From contig CAMPDV010000911.1 of NCBI GenBank assembly GCA_946699065.1, forward strand, positions 101,941-165,940: DNA of 64,000 nucleotides, read 5' to 3'. The notes beneath the pieces were generated by a model. That model made no database searches, was not told the DNA's origin, and saw only the letters and a program-made list of their open reading frames with translations. Positions 25,502-36,122 of the stretch are shown here, in pieces. Every line of letters begins with the position of its first letter. Positions within the stretch are counted from its first letter, which is position 1. Source of the stretch: Loxodes magnus (taxonomy: Eukaryota; Ciliophora; Karyorelictea; Loxodida; Loxodidae). The position numbers and the translations under genes were made by a program.

Positions 25502-27673
25502 ATGTAATCTGAAATGTCCTAGACTGCTAAATGTCTTTAGTGTCAAGGAGATTTTAATGGGTAGATGTAAATCCCAATGTTGTTACCTTGCAATCACAGC
25601 ATATGCTTTACCTGCGTCACTGATTAGTATTAGAAAAATTAGGCGATCAAATGTGTATTCTAAAATTGCTAAAAAATACATAAGGTTCATCCTATAAAAC
25701 TTCAGGAAGACACTTAGTTACTCAAGCGTCTTGAACAAAAGAACCTCATGGGAAATATATCGATGTTAGTGATTCAATCGTCAAGAGTTCGTAAAGCTTA
25801 AACTTAATTGTCCAAGGTCTACAGTCTTTTTATCTAGTAGTTGATAAAGCACGTGAATACTTATTTGTTTAAGGAGAATATCAGCTTACAAAGACAGTTG
25901 ATTTAGTAGGATAAGTAAATCTAATAATAGTTGAAGTTTTTCAAACTCTAGAAATAGATGATGGATAAAAAAGGGAGTAGCTAGTAGTAGATCATTTGTT
26001 AAGAATTTCCATAGAGTGAGCAATAAGTTTCCAAGTTGATAGCTGATGTTTAAAAAATCATCTAGAAGAGCAATCAGGTATCGGTTAAAGTTTTTGAGGA
26101 GCTAGACTCTTGCAAGTTTAATCTAACTTAAGTGACATAGGAAAATAGTTACTTAAAGAATGAGATATAAAACTTGAGTAGTTAAATCTAAAATCAATAA
26201 TAGCAGTTATCATCTCTGCAAGTTAAGTAAATTGAATAGTAACAAGTAAAGCCTTAAGTGATATAGCCTAAACAAATTCAATAACCTCAAAATATCCCTA
26301 CTAAGCTTTAGGACATCTAGATAACTATTGTATCGCCAAACAATAGAACGGTATCGTTATCAGTAAAATAAGAGACTACTATCGGTTAGATAAAGCAATA
26401 AATCGAATCATAAACTTATTTATTGTCTAACGGTTTGAGTATCGTTAGGAATAAGGTTATATTGGATGACGGTTAAACAGTAGCGAGTTAGAAGTTGTTG
26501 AATGGTGAGAGGTTGCAAATGGAATTTAGTAAGTTCAAATTTAATTTTCTTACAATAATATAGACGGTAAATAGATTTTATAACTTTAATAAAGAGAAAG
26601 GTGAGTTTAAGATTTACTATATTTAAAAGGATGTAAGTCTTAAATAATATTTCAATAATAGGGAGTAAGGATTAATTATAATATTTAGATGGTAAGTTAG
26701 TATTTAATAATGATTTAGAATGTAAGTTTCATTTTAAATGTTTCGCAATAAGGGTGTAAGTTTCATTTTAAATGTTTCGTAATAAGATTGTAAGTTTCAT
26801 CTTAATAATTATTACTTAATTTAGGTAAGTTTCATTTTAATAATTAACACTTAAGATGGTAAGTTAAAGTTTAAGGTGAAAATGAAGAATGTAAGTTAAA
26901 GTTTAAGGTTAAAATGAAGATAGTAAGTTAAAGTTTAAGGTGAAAATGAAGGGAGTAAGTTAAAGTTTAAGGTGAAAATGAAGGGAGTAAGTTAAAGTTT
27001 AAGGTGAAAATGAAGATCGTAAGTTAAAGTTTAAGGTGAAAATGAAGCATGTAAGTTAAAGTTTAAGGTGAAAATGAAGGGAGTAAGTTAAAGTTTAAGG
27101 TGAAAATGAAGCATGTAAGTTAAAGTTTAAGGTGAAAATGAAGTGAGTAAGTTAAAGTTTAAGGTGAAAATGAAGGGAGTAAGTTAAAGTTTAAGGTGAA
27201 AATGAAGATTGTAAGTTAAAGTTTAAGGTGAAAATGAAGAATGTAAGTTAAAGGTTAAGGTGAAAATGAAGGGAGTAAGTTAAAGTTTAAGGTGAAAATG
27301 AAGGGAGTAAGTTAAAGTTTAAGGTGAAAATGAAGTTGGTAAGTTAAAGTTTAAGGTGAAAATGAAGATTGTAAGTTAAAGTTTAAGGTGAAAATGAAGA
27401 TCGTATGTTAAAGTTTAAGGTGAAAATGAAGAAGGTAAGTTAAAGTTTAAGGTTACATTTAGATCGTAATGGACTATTTTAGGTTGTAAGTATTTTTTTT
27501 TATAGTTCATTTTTCAGATCGTAATGTGTTTAATATTGATTTAGGTGGTAAGTGTGATTTTATTGTTATTATAGAATGTAGGTTATTTTAACATTATAAG
27601 GGGGTAATGAGGTTTTTTAAATAAATATTTAGGATGTAAGGGAATAATGCAATGTTATGTAGTGATGAAATGA
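25502..27673 (+). CDS. RING finger / ubiquitin-like protein with a microexon-encoded tail
   Basis: Likely a ubiquitin-pathway protein. Exon 1 (25,502-26,528) gives 342 residues plus one base, with TAA/TAG as Gln and no TGA. A RING-type zinc site is at residues 11-56 (C11, C14, C30, H32, C35, C38, C51, C56); the last pair is four residues apart instead of the usual two. A Gln-rich coiled coil spans about 110-260. A ubiquitin-like fold spans about 272-342, with DIQITIVSPNNRTVSLSV and VILDDGQTVASQKLLNGE aligning to both halves of ubiquitin; it lacks a terminal Gly-Gly, so it is a domain and not a conjugated modifier. The rest (26,529-27,662) is cut by about 36 tiny introns around 3-nt exons, adding 38 residues that begin NEKGWNEWYYEYRR and end YREWGLMK before TGA 27,671-27,673. 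Total is about 380 residues. The start was chosen as the first ATG after an AT-rich leader. Exon 1 is firm; the tail rests on splice logic. A second in-frame TGA follows two codons later. Confidence 0.85.
26529..27662 (+). other. Array of ~36 tiny introns separated by 3-nt exons
   Basis: Introns begin GTAAG (variants GTGAG, GTATG, GTAAT, GTAGG, GTAAA) and end TAG, AAG or CAG. Lengths are 35, 28, 29, 29, 24, 27, 31, 31, 35 and 31 nt, then eighteen of 29, then 28, 17, 32, 24, 27, 23, 29 and 27. Three-nt exons start at 26,564, 26,630, 26,662, 26,689, 26,719, 26,753, 26,787, then 26,856 and every 32 bp to 27,432, then 27,463, 27,483, 27,518, 27,545, 27,575, 27,601 and 27,633. The last exon starts at 27,663. 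One exon is 6 nt (26,595-26,600) if the AG at 26,593-26,594 is used; introns 9 and 10 abut at 26,824/26,825 with no exon. Exon 1 ends in phase 1, so every codon from 343 on spans an exon junction. Joined in that phase the codons are open to TGA; in phase 0 the TGA exon at 27,144 would be a stop. Non-repetitive introns at both ends keep the same GT...AG plus 3-nt rule although their interiors are unrelated, which a plain minisatellite would not explain. Confidence 0.8.
26859..27434 (+). repeat. 32-bp tandem array: 29-nt intron plus 3-nt variable exon, 18 units
   Basis: Eighteen head-to-tail units each hold a near-invariant 29-mer running from GTAAGTTAAAG to AAAATGAAG, followed by three variable bases. 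Only a handful of substitutions occur in the 29-mers (near 26,910, 27,254 and 27,406), while the triplets differ widely (GGA, ATC, CAT, TGA, ATT, AAT, TTG, AAG and others). The 29-mers contain no cytosine, so C appears only in the variable triplets. The array sits inside the coding gene and explains the middle of the microexon tail. Confidence 0.95.
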
Positions 27674-28280
27674 GAGTGAAGGACATTACGAACTTATTAA
27701 AACTTTACTTAATTAAGAATTAAAAAATATCTATATTTATAATTATAATTTTCTAATATACTATAGAGTAGGTATTAATAAGTTTACTCAATAAGTATAT
27801 GCTTTTTAAGTGATAATCATTTATATAATATTACTAGTGTTAGATAGTTTCTAAGTATTTGGATATTATGTTATTATATATTAGTTTAAAATCCAGAAGT
27901 AGGTTTAATCTTAAGAGGTTGTAAAAGAGTAGTTTGAGAGTTAGAGTAATAAATAAAAATTGTTTAATGACTGTGTTGTGGGTGAGTATAGGTGGATAAA
28001 GTTTGAATTAGAATCTTATTAAAAGGTTATATTTTATGTTTTTTAAATTTATTTATTAGGTTTTAGTTTGTAAGTATGCAATATGTAGATAATTTTAGTT
28101 TGAATAATTTTAGTTAGAAGTATTTTGATTTTTTAATAATGTGGATATTAAAGTAAAATTAATATTAGAAGAGTTTTAAGAGTTTCGCAGAATTTAATTT
28201 TAAAAGAGTGTTGGGGAGTATTAGGCATATAAAAATTTATTTTTTACTTTTTTGTAAGTTACTTAATTTTGAATTTTAAG
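27674..28280. other. 3' flank of the RING/Ubl gene, no gene seen
   Basis: G+T-rich on the plus strand and poor in C, like the intron array, but without its periodic GT...AG plus 3-nt pattern. Isolated GTAAGT strings occur (for example near 28,070) without matching microexons. No poly(A) signal could be fixed with confidence. Confidence 0.4.
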
Positions 28281-28284
28281 AAAT

Positions 28285-28430
28285 GAAGTTTTTTTTTTTA
28301 GTTTTTTTTTTAGATTTTTTTTTAGATTTTTTTTTAGATTTTTTTTAGATTTTTTTTTTAGATTTTTTTTTTAGATTTTTTTTTTAGATTTTTTTTAGAT
28401 TTTTTTTAGATTTTTTTTAGAAGTAAGTTT
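28285..28430 (+). repeat. Low-complexity array of T8-10 plus AGA
   Basis: About twelve short units of eight to ten T followed by AGA, with a period of 11-13 bp. Each unit looks like a polypyrimidine tract plus AG splice acceptor. Slippage of a simple repeat is the simplest explanation. Confidence 0.85.
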
Positions 28431-28675
28431 AAATTTTTTTTTATGAATTAAGTTTGATTTTTTTTTAAGTTATTTAGAATTTTTTTTTTTAGATTTTGCT
28501 CTATTAGAATATTTTTTTAATCAAAGTAACATGTTAAAAAATAAAAAGTAAATTTGTTTAGTATTTTTTTTTTTAGTATTATGTTAGTTTTTTGGTATTA
28601 TGTTAATTTTTTTTTAATTGTATTTGTTTCTTTTATTATTTTTATTCTTTGAATTTGTATTTTAAGTATCCAAAA

Positions 28676-29640
28676 TTTCAAAAATTTTATTTTTGTTTTT
28701 TTGCTCAGCGTTTTGCACTACAAGAGATTTTTTGTGACGGACCAACCTTTTGTGAATTGGGATAATTTTTTGAATGGTAACCAGGGAAATTAAAAAAATA
28801 AAAGTGTATGATTGGTGATAAATTTAGAATAAGGACTGAAAAATGAAAAATGGATTTTAATTTAAAAAGTTTTTTTCAAAAGGAAAAACGGAATAAAAGT
28901 CATTTTAGAGATTTTTTTAGAAAAAGTTTTTAAAGTTTTAATTTTTTTTTATACAAAATTTTTTTTTCGAAAGAGAATTTAGAAATGGATTTTTTTTTAA
29001 TAATCGGTTAAAATTTCCGCAAATTTTTGTTTTGTTTTTAATTTCATTTTTTTCGATTTTTTTTTAACACGAACATTTTTTTCGGATTTTTAAAATTAAA
29101 AAATTTTTATTTTTTTGGTCATAAATTCAAAAAGGATATAAGTTAAAAAAAGCAAAAATTTTATTTTTGTTTTTTTGCTCAGCGTTTTACACTGCAAGAG
29201 ATTTTCGGGACGGAACAAACTTGCGTGAATCGGGATAAAATTTTTGGAATGTGAATAAGGGCAATGTAAAAAGTAAAAAGGTATTTTTATTGATATTTTT
29301 TAATAAGAACTGAATAATGTGTAAATGAATTTTTTTATTTAAATAGTTTTTCAAAAGGAAAAACGGAATAAAAGTTATTTTAGGATAAAAGTTCTAGAAA
29401 AAAGTTTTTATAAGCAGCTCAAAATTTAAAAAAGGTCCAATTTAAAATTTTTTTTTTTTTGGATTCAGTCTATTTTTTTTCAATACAAAGCTATTTTTTT
29501 TCGGATTTATATAAAAAGCAAAACTTAATTTTTTGTCATAAATTCAAAAAGGATATAAGTTAAAAAAGCAAAAATTTTATTTTTGTTTTTTTGCTCAGCT
29601 TTTTACACTGCAAGAGATTTTCGGGACGGAATAAATCTTT
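28676..29640 (+). repeat. Degenerate tandem repeat, about 2.5 copies of 415-475 bp
   Basis: A block starting near 28,680 recurs at about 29,153 and, truncated, at about 29,570. The best-kept part is TTTTTTTGCTCAGC followed by a TTTT, CACT and CAAGAGATTTT run and a GGACGGAA-like element (near 28,700-28,745, 29,173-29,218 and 29,590-29,632). A second shared part, TCAAAAGGAAAAACGGAATA, closes copies 1 and 2. No open frame explains the conserved blocks, and they stand out against an otherwise AT-only background. Confidence 0.8.
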
Positions 29641-32600
29641 TTCAAAAATTTTTATGTTTGCAAATATTCTTATCTAAGAAAATTTTTTAAAATTTAAATT
29701 TTTTTTTAACGTTTTAAATTTCTTACTTGTATTTTTTTACAAACAACTTAAAAGACAAAAAAAATATTTAGAAGGTTGATAAATATTAAAAAAAATGCAA
29801 TTTTTAGCATAATCATCTTAAAAATATCTAGAATTGTTTTCAATGAGTTTTAAATTTACATAAAATATATTTTGCTTACCTAATTTTAAAAAGAATTCGA
29901 ATGAGAAATAATAATATTCTTAGATTTTTTATTTATTTTTTTAAATAAATTAAGATCTAGTTTAAAAAAAATACGCACTCTGTTTTTGAAAATAAAAAAA
30001 AAAAAAAATTTATAAATTTTAAAAGATTTAATAATTAAGTAAATAGAAAAAAACTGTATCTGAAAAATAAATTAAAAACTAAAGCATAAAAAATCTGAAT
30101 CTATCTAAAATAAAAATATTGCTCTTACTTAATTTAAATTGAAAATATTCAGAACTAAATACAAAAAGAACTTTATATCGAAAATAAAAAATAAAACAAA
30201 ATTAGAATCTTAGTTGAAGTAAAAATAAAGACATTAGTTGTTATATATATAGCTATTTAAAAATAAGATTTTGTTAATCTTTAAAAACGCTTAGAACATT
30301 TTAGATATAGTTACTTTAAAAAAATAGTTTATTAAATTCGTCATAAAAAAATTAACATTAACTATAAACCACTAAGTTAAAGGTAAAAAATCTAAACGCC
30401 CTGAATTTAATTGAAATTTTTCATTAAAATATAATGTATCTTAATTAAATCTATTATATCTAATATATTATAAAACATCGTTAAAGATTTAAATTTACTT
30501 AATTCTCAAAACAAATAAATTACTTAATAAAATGTTCTAAGTTTCTTATAATGGACTTAGATGAGAGTAACATATTAAAAATCCTAAATGTAATAGAAAC
30601 TATTGATTTAATCATAGTTTAAGCATAAAATTATTCTAATTTAATCTTTCATAAAAAATAATATATCTATTTTTGATAAAGGTAGATTAATAGAAGAAAA
30701 TTAGTTCACAGTTAAATTCTCTAAGGTAAATATTTAATAATCTTTTTATCTTTTAATCAAGATTCTTATGTACTAAATTTTTACAATTTAAATATTTGAC
30801 TGAAATATAAATTCCAATTTATTTATAAAAGTCTTACTCTACTACTGTAATGTTTTAAAACTTAATAGAGACATATAATTAAAAAAATTATCAAATAAAA
30901 TCTTTAAATGCATTATAAAACTTTAAACTATAATTAAAAAAGAGGCAATTAATGAATATTCATAGGAAATTTTATTAGCATTTAATTAATCAGAAGTACA
31001 TTTTTTATAATAATCATTTATGTATTCTTTTTATAGAATAGTATTACAGAAATATTAATAATGAAAACATAACCTCGAAAAGTATTTTCTCATATTAATT
31101 TTATAAATTTATTTAAAGAAGCTATAAATAAATATTATTAAATCATAAATAAAACATTTAATTAATACTATCTAAAATATTATTAAACTCTATTTAAATA
31201 AATTTAATAATAGTAAAAACAAATAATATAAAAGTGGTCTCTAAATAAATAGAAATTAAAAATAATTTTCGAACTAAATTCATCAAAATTAAATGAAATT
31301 ATAAAAAAAGAGTATTTAACAAAATTTTGATAAATTATTAAAAAATAAATTATATCTTGATCAGAATTTATAGAATTAATTTTAAGTAAAACTAAGATCA
31401 ATTTTTATTTAAATCTATAACTGAAAATCTTAATCTAATTTAAAACTTCGTTTTAATATATAAACTAATTTAATAAAAAAAGAAAAAATCTTTATTGCAA
31501 ATAATAAGAATTAAATTATTCTAATTATTTAATAAACTGATGATCGAAAATAATTTTCTTTATCTTAGATAAGAAAAATAAATTTCGAAAAAAATTAGTA
31601 TCTAAAATTAGTTGAAGAAGATAAAAAAAAGTAAACGAAAAAAAAATAATTAGCAAAAAAAATTACATAAATTTAATAAAATTTTCCTTTGCGTATGTAC
31701 TTTTTTTTAATTGTAATAAAATACTGCTATTTTTTCTAAATAAATTATTTTTGACATGCTTGTATCTTTTAAATTTTCAAAATATTATTAAAACATTTTA
31801 ATAATTTTTAATTTTTTTCTAAATAGGTAAATTTTAGACGTACTTCCTCTTTCACTTTTTAGATATTTGTAAAAATGTTTAAAGATTAAAATAAACATTT
31901 TTGTTCTGCTTTCTATTTAAACAGTTTATCTAAAGATCAATTTAAAATTAAAAAAATTATTACATCATAATTTTTCTTCTGAAATTAGTCTATAAATAAT
32001 CAAACTTCTTAATTAATAAAGAAAATATCGACATCAAGTATATTTTTTTTAAATAATATAGAAAAGGAGCAATAAGAATTATTTGTTTTTATTTGTTACT
32101 GAAAAGGAAAAAAAATAGGCTAAGAGTTAAAAAAACTGTAAAAGCATACAAAATTATAATTTTTTTTTTTTTTTTATTGTAAAAAATGTAATAAAAAAAT
32201 TTTCAAATTCTTGAGAAAGTAAGAATAGTTTGCTTTTAAGTTTATTTTTAAGTTTTAGTCCTAAAGATAGCAGAATACTATTTTAGGGACATTAATTTAT
32301 AAAATATTTTGTTTGAGTCTTATTAGCTCATATTATTTATTCAAACTAGCAAATTCTTCTTGCAAAGAAAATATAAATATAAATGTTTTCGAAGATATTC
32401 AAAATATCAGAGATATTAAATGAATTTAAAAAATTACATTTGAAGTAAACGCGGTAATTTTTTTTTCTGGGACACAACACCCAGTTTTTAAAGCAAAGTA
32501 AAAATGATATAAATGTTTTAAAAATGAAACATTTATTACAATGTTTATCTGTTTAACATAAAAAAAGTTATAAATAAATTATTTGAATAAATCTATTAGC

Positions 32601-34900
32601 AAATCTAAACTTAGTTGAATTAGATAAATAGTAAAAGTTATACTTTTTCTTGAGAACGGAGCCAAAAACAAAGTCTCAGATTTTCTCATAAAAATTTAAA
32701 ATTTTATCTTTTTATTGTAACTTTAAATTATTTTAAAAATTAAATTTATTTATAATAAATATTTTAATATCATTTAAGATTCTTATTTACACTTTATTTA
32801 AACTTAAAATGAGAAAAAGCATTTTTATCTTTGATAGTAACAAAAATTCTAATAGGTAATTCTTAATCTCTTTTTTCATCTTGAGAAATTAATAAATTTA
32901 GAAAAAAACTATTTTAAAAAATAAATGCTTCCTAATTTTTATTTGATATAAATGCAAAATTATTTGTATAAAATTTCTTGTATTTTGATAAATTATTTCT
33001 TTAATTATCGAACTTTTAAATTAAAAAATACAGTAAATAAAATTAATGAATTACTTTTATTTAAATCCAATTAAAAGAGATTTTAAATAACTTAAATTCA
33101 AAGAATAAAAATTTTATTTTTTTAAACAAATAAATACATTATTTTCACAATATTTTTATGTAATAAAAAACATATTAATATTTATAAATAATAAGAAAAG
33201 TATTTTTTAAACAAACTATTACAAATGTTTAACAAAATCTTAAATATGGAATAACAAAAAAGTTTATCTTAGTTTAATTATTTATAAATCTTTTTCCAAT
33301 TTTTATAAAATTTGAAAAACATATTTAAAATGTGAAATTTTTTAAATTTAAAGAAAAATAATCATCATTTTAATTTTTATTAAATTATTTTTAATGATTA
33401 AAGAAATCTTATTAAGCAATAATTACATAAATTATAATTTATCACTAAGATAGAAAAATACTGAAAATTCAAAAAAGCATTTAAAAAGATTAAAAAAACA
33501 TAAAAATTTATAGATAAAAATGTAAGAAAATATTGAAGGATGAATATTTTAGCCTGAATATTCTTTAGTTATTTTTATAAAATTTATAAGCAAAAGATAT
33601 TTCATAAAATAATTATGAAGGTAGCGTAATTTTCAAATTTAAATGCCAATAATTATACAATTATTTCTCAATATTTAAAATATTTAATCTCTTATATGTT
33701 TTTTATTATTACTTATTTTTTAAACTTTTAAACTTTGAATAAGAGTATAAAATTATTAATTTTAAAAAATTAAAATAATTTATTTTAATAATTGCTATTT
33801 ATTTTGTTATTTTTAATTTAAATATATGTATTTTCTTATAAATGTGTATATATAAGTAATAAAAGAGATTGAAAAAAACATTGACTTTTAGTATTTATAA
33901 TATTAAAGAATTGTTTTAGTTAAAATATGTTTTTAAATAAAAGAAATAAAGTAATTTAATTATAGTGAAATATTTTATGTAAGTATAATTTTCTTATTAT
34001 TACAAATTATTAATAAAATATCTTTAACTGGCAATGATAAAATAATTCATTTTACATAATTATAATTATAATAAGTTTAATTAAATTTTTATATTTAAAT
34101 TAATAATTTATACTCAACTTTAAAATATATTATAAGTAAGTTAAGATTATTATTATAATTGCTTATATTATTTGGAACTAAAAGTTATACATTAATTAAA
34201 TTTATAAATATTTATAATTCTTTATTAGATTTATTTTATACAGTTTTTTCTGAAGATATGTTTCACTATATTTACTTTTTATTTCACGAAATTATTGTTT
34301 TAATTATTGTAGTCATTAATTATTAAATGTGAACCTTTTTATTTTTATAATATAGTAATCAAATGCTTATTGTTAACCAATTATTAAAAATTCATATCAA
34401 AATTATGAAAAGCTTCCTTTTTATTAATTTTTAATTGATAAAAAGATATTTAATACTAGCTAAACACATAATTATTATATAATTTTATATTTTTGATATA
34501 GTATTTTTAATATTAATATCTTACTATTATAAAGTATTATTTTAACTATATTTTGCTATCATTTAGAATTTTATATTATTAAAGCCATAAAGCTAATGTT
34601 TCGTTTGCTTTACTTAGTACTAAAATTTCTTTAAAGTATTTCTTCCTTTATATTCTTCGTGTTTTATTAATTAAAGTTAAATAAAGAGTTCTTTAAATGA
34701 ATTCGTTAGCAATTTAAATAGTTTTTAGAACTTAAATTTTAATATTTATTTATAAAATAAAGGGTATAAATTAAAGCTATTTAGTAATAATATTTCACTT
34801 TAATAAAATAGTTATTGTAAGAAACTGTTTATTTATTTATTTTTAAATTTAAATTTAAATTTAAAATAAAAAACATCTATAACTGTAAGAATTGCTTCCT
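29641..34900. other. AT desert, no gene seen
   Basis: More than 5 kb of nearly pure A/T with homopolymer runs. No coding-like GC shift, family motif or RNA signature was seen on either strand. The 65-codon frame at 31,204-31,401 is what chance would give. Confidence 0.55.
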
Positions 34901-36000
34901 TCAATGAGACTCTAATAAATGTTTTTAATGTTTTTTAATAATAATCTTGATCTCATCAATTTTCAATTTTTCTTGTTTCAGTCTCTCTTTTATGTCTTCC
35001 TTTTTTACTTTTTCCATTTCATATAAATCTAAACTTTTTGACAAATGAAAACAATTTTTAAGGATAAAAGGAGGTTTATAAGTTTTTGTAGGAGTTGTAT
35101 GTGGAATTTCTGATCGGAAAAGGCAGAAATGGGAGGAGTAGGCAATGACAAGAGAAAACAATTTTTAGTTTTAAAATATTTCATCAAGATTAAGGTTTTT
35201 TTATTGAAGTATGTTTCTTTTTTTCACGCCTTTTAATTTTTTAATTTTCGAATTTTTTCAATTACATATTCAGATTTTTTTAATTTTTTTTTTCTTATAA
35301 TACTGTCTCATATCTCTTGCAGCTTACTTTCAACATATTTTTTTAGCCCTTTATTTTTTTTATTGGCTTTGTTTTCTTATTAGTTTTTTTATAAATTTTT
35401 CCGATTTTAAAACTTTTAAGACATATAGCTTTTTTTGATTTTAAATTTTTTCTCTTTGTGTTTTTAAGCGCTAATGAGTAAGTACTTCTTTTCTTTAAAG
35501 TAATTAATTTATTTATTTGAGTACTAACTTTTTTTTTAATTTTAAATCGATTTCTCTCTTCCTTCGTGACTACTGAAATAACTTTTATTTAAATACATTT
35601 TAGGGTTTTACTTCTATTTCTTCTTCGTTTTTTTTATCTTTCTCTGTTCATTTAATGTTTATCTTTTTTATTAAATCCTTTATCGCAGAAACTTTTCTTT
35701 TTTTTCTCAGTTGCCTTTTTTTCCTCCTTATTCTTATGTTATTTTTCTTTTTCTTTTGTACTTATTTGATCATAGAATTTTTGCAGTTTCTTCACTCAGA
35801 TTTCTTTCGAATCGCGAAAGTATCATTTCTTCACTTTTTTTTCGTTTTATCTTCTTTTTCTTTTACTTATTTTTTTTATAGAATGTTACTTTCTACGCTT
35901 GTCTAGATTCTTTTTAGTTTTTCCAGTCTATTTTTTTGATCTATTTTTTTAGCTAGTTATTTTTTTCGGAATTTTTTATTATGTTTTTTAATTTTTTTTC
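34901..36000 (-). CDS. Lys/Glu-rich coiled-coil region, likely 3' part of NACHT gene
   Basis: The minus strand is purine-rich and codes for runs of Lys, Glu, Arg and Asn. The clearest parts are EVRKLRKDNEKRMVKLSLAE near 36,030-36,090 and MEKVKKEDIKERLKQEKLK near 34,980-35,020. The last frame passes one TAA (Gln) and ends at TGA 34,901-34,903, exactly where the AT desert begins, which suits a real gene end. The middle (35,200-35,990) has ambiguous frames. It lies directly downstream of the NACHT coding sequence with no obvious intergenic gap, so I read it as that protein's tail; a separate small gene is possible. The plus-strand 83-codon frame at 35,655-35,906 is its antisense shadow. Confidence 0.45.
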
Positions 36001-36122
36001 ATGATGGTCTTAGTTCTCTTTCTCAAGTCATAAGATCAATTTTATTCCTTCCGCTAGGCTGAGTTTTACCATTCGCTTCTCATTATCTTTTCTCAGTTTC
36101 CTAACCTCTGCTTGGTGGTTTA

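Noticed and set aside
26529..26713. RING/Ubl gene simply reading through to the TGA at 26,711
   Set aside because: The unspliced continuation after the Ubl domain is low-complexity and contains every donor and acceptor of the array; splicing explains the pattern better. It remains the fallback if RNA shows no splicing.
26859..27434. CRISPR-like array of 29-bp repeats
   Set aside because: The spacers are only 3 nt, the genome is eukaryotic with ciliate codon use, and the units are GT...AG introns continuing a coding frame.
26859..27434. Plain non-coding minisatellite
   Set aside because: Units outside the uniform core have unrelated interiors yet keep GT...AG and 3-nt spacing, and the joined triplets stay in frame from exon 1 to a TGA.
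28739..28752. Tetrahymena-type chromosome breakage sequence
   Set aside because: GACCAACCTTTT resembles the core but differs at key positions, and the other copies of this tandem repeat have GAACAAAC instead.
35655..35906. 83-codon plus-strand open frame
   Set aside because: It is the antisense of the Lys/Glu-rich minus-strand coding region, giving artificial Phe/Leu/Ser runs.
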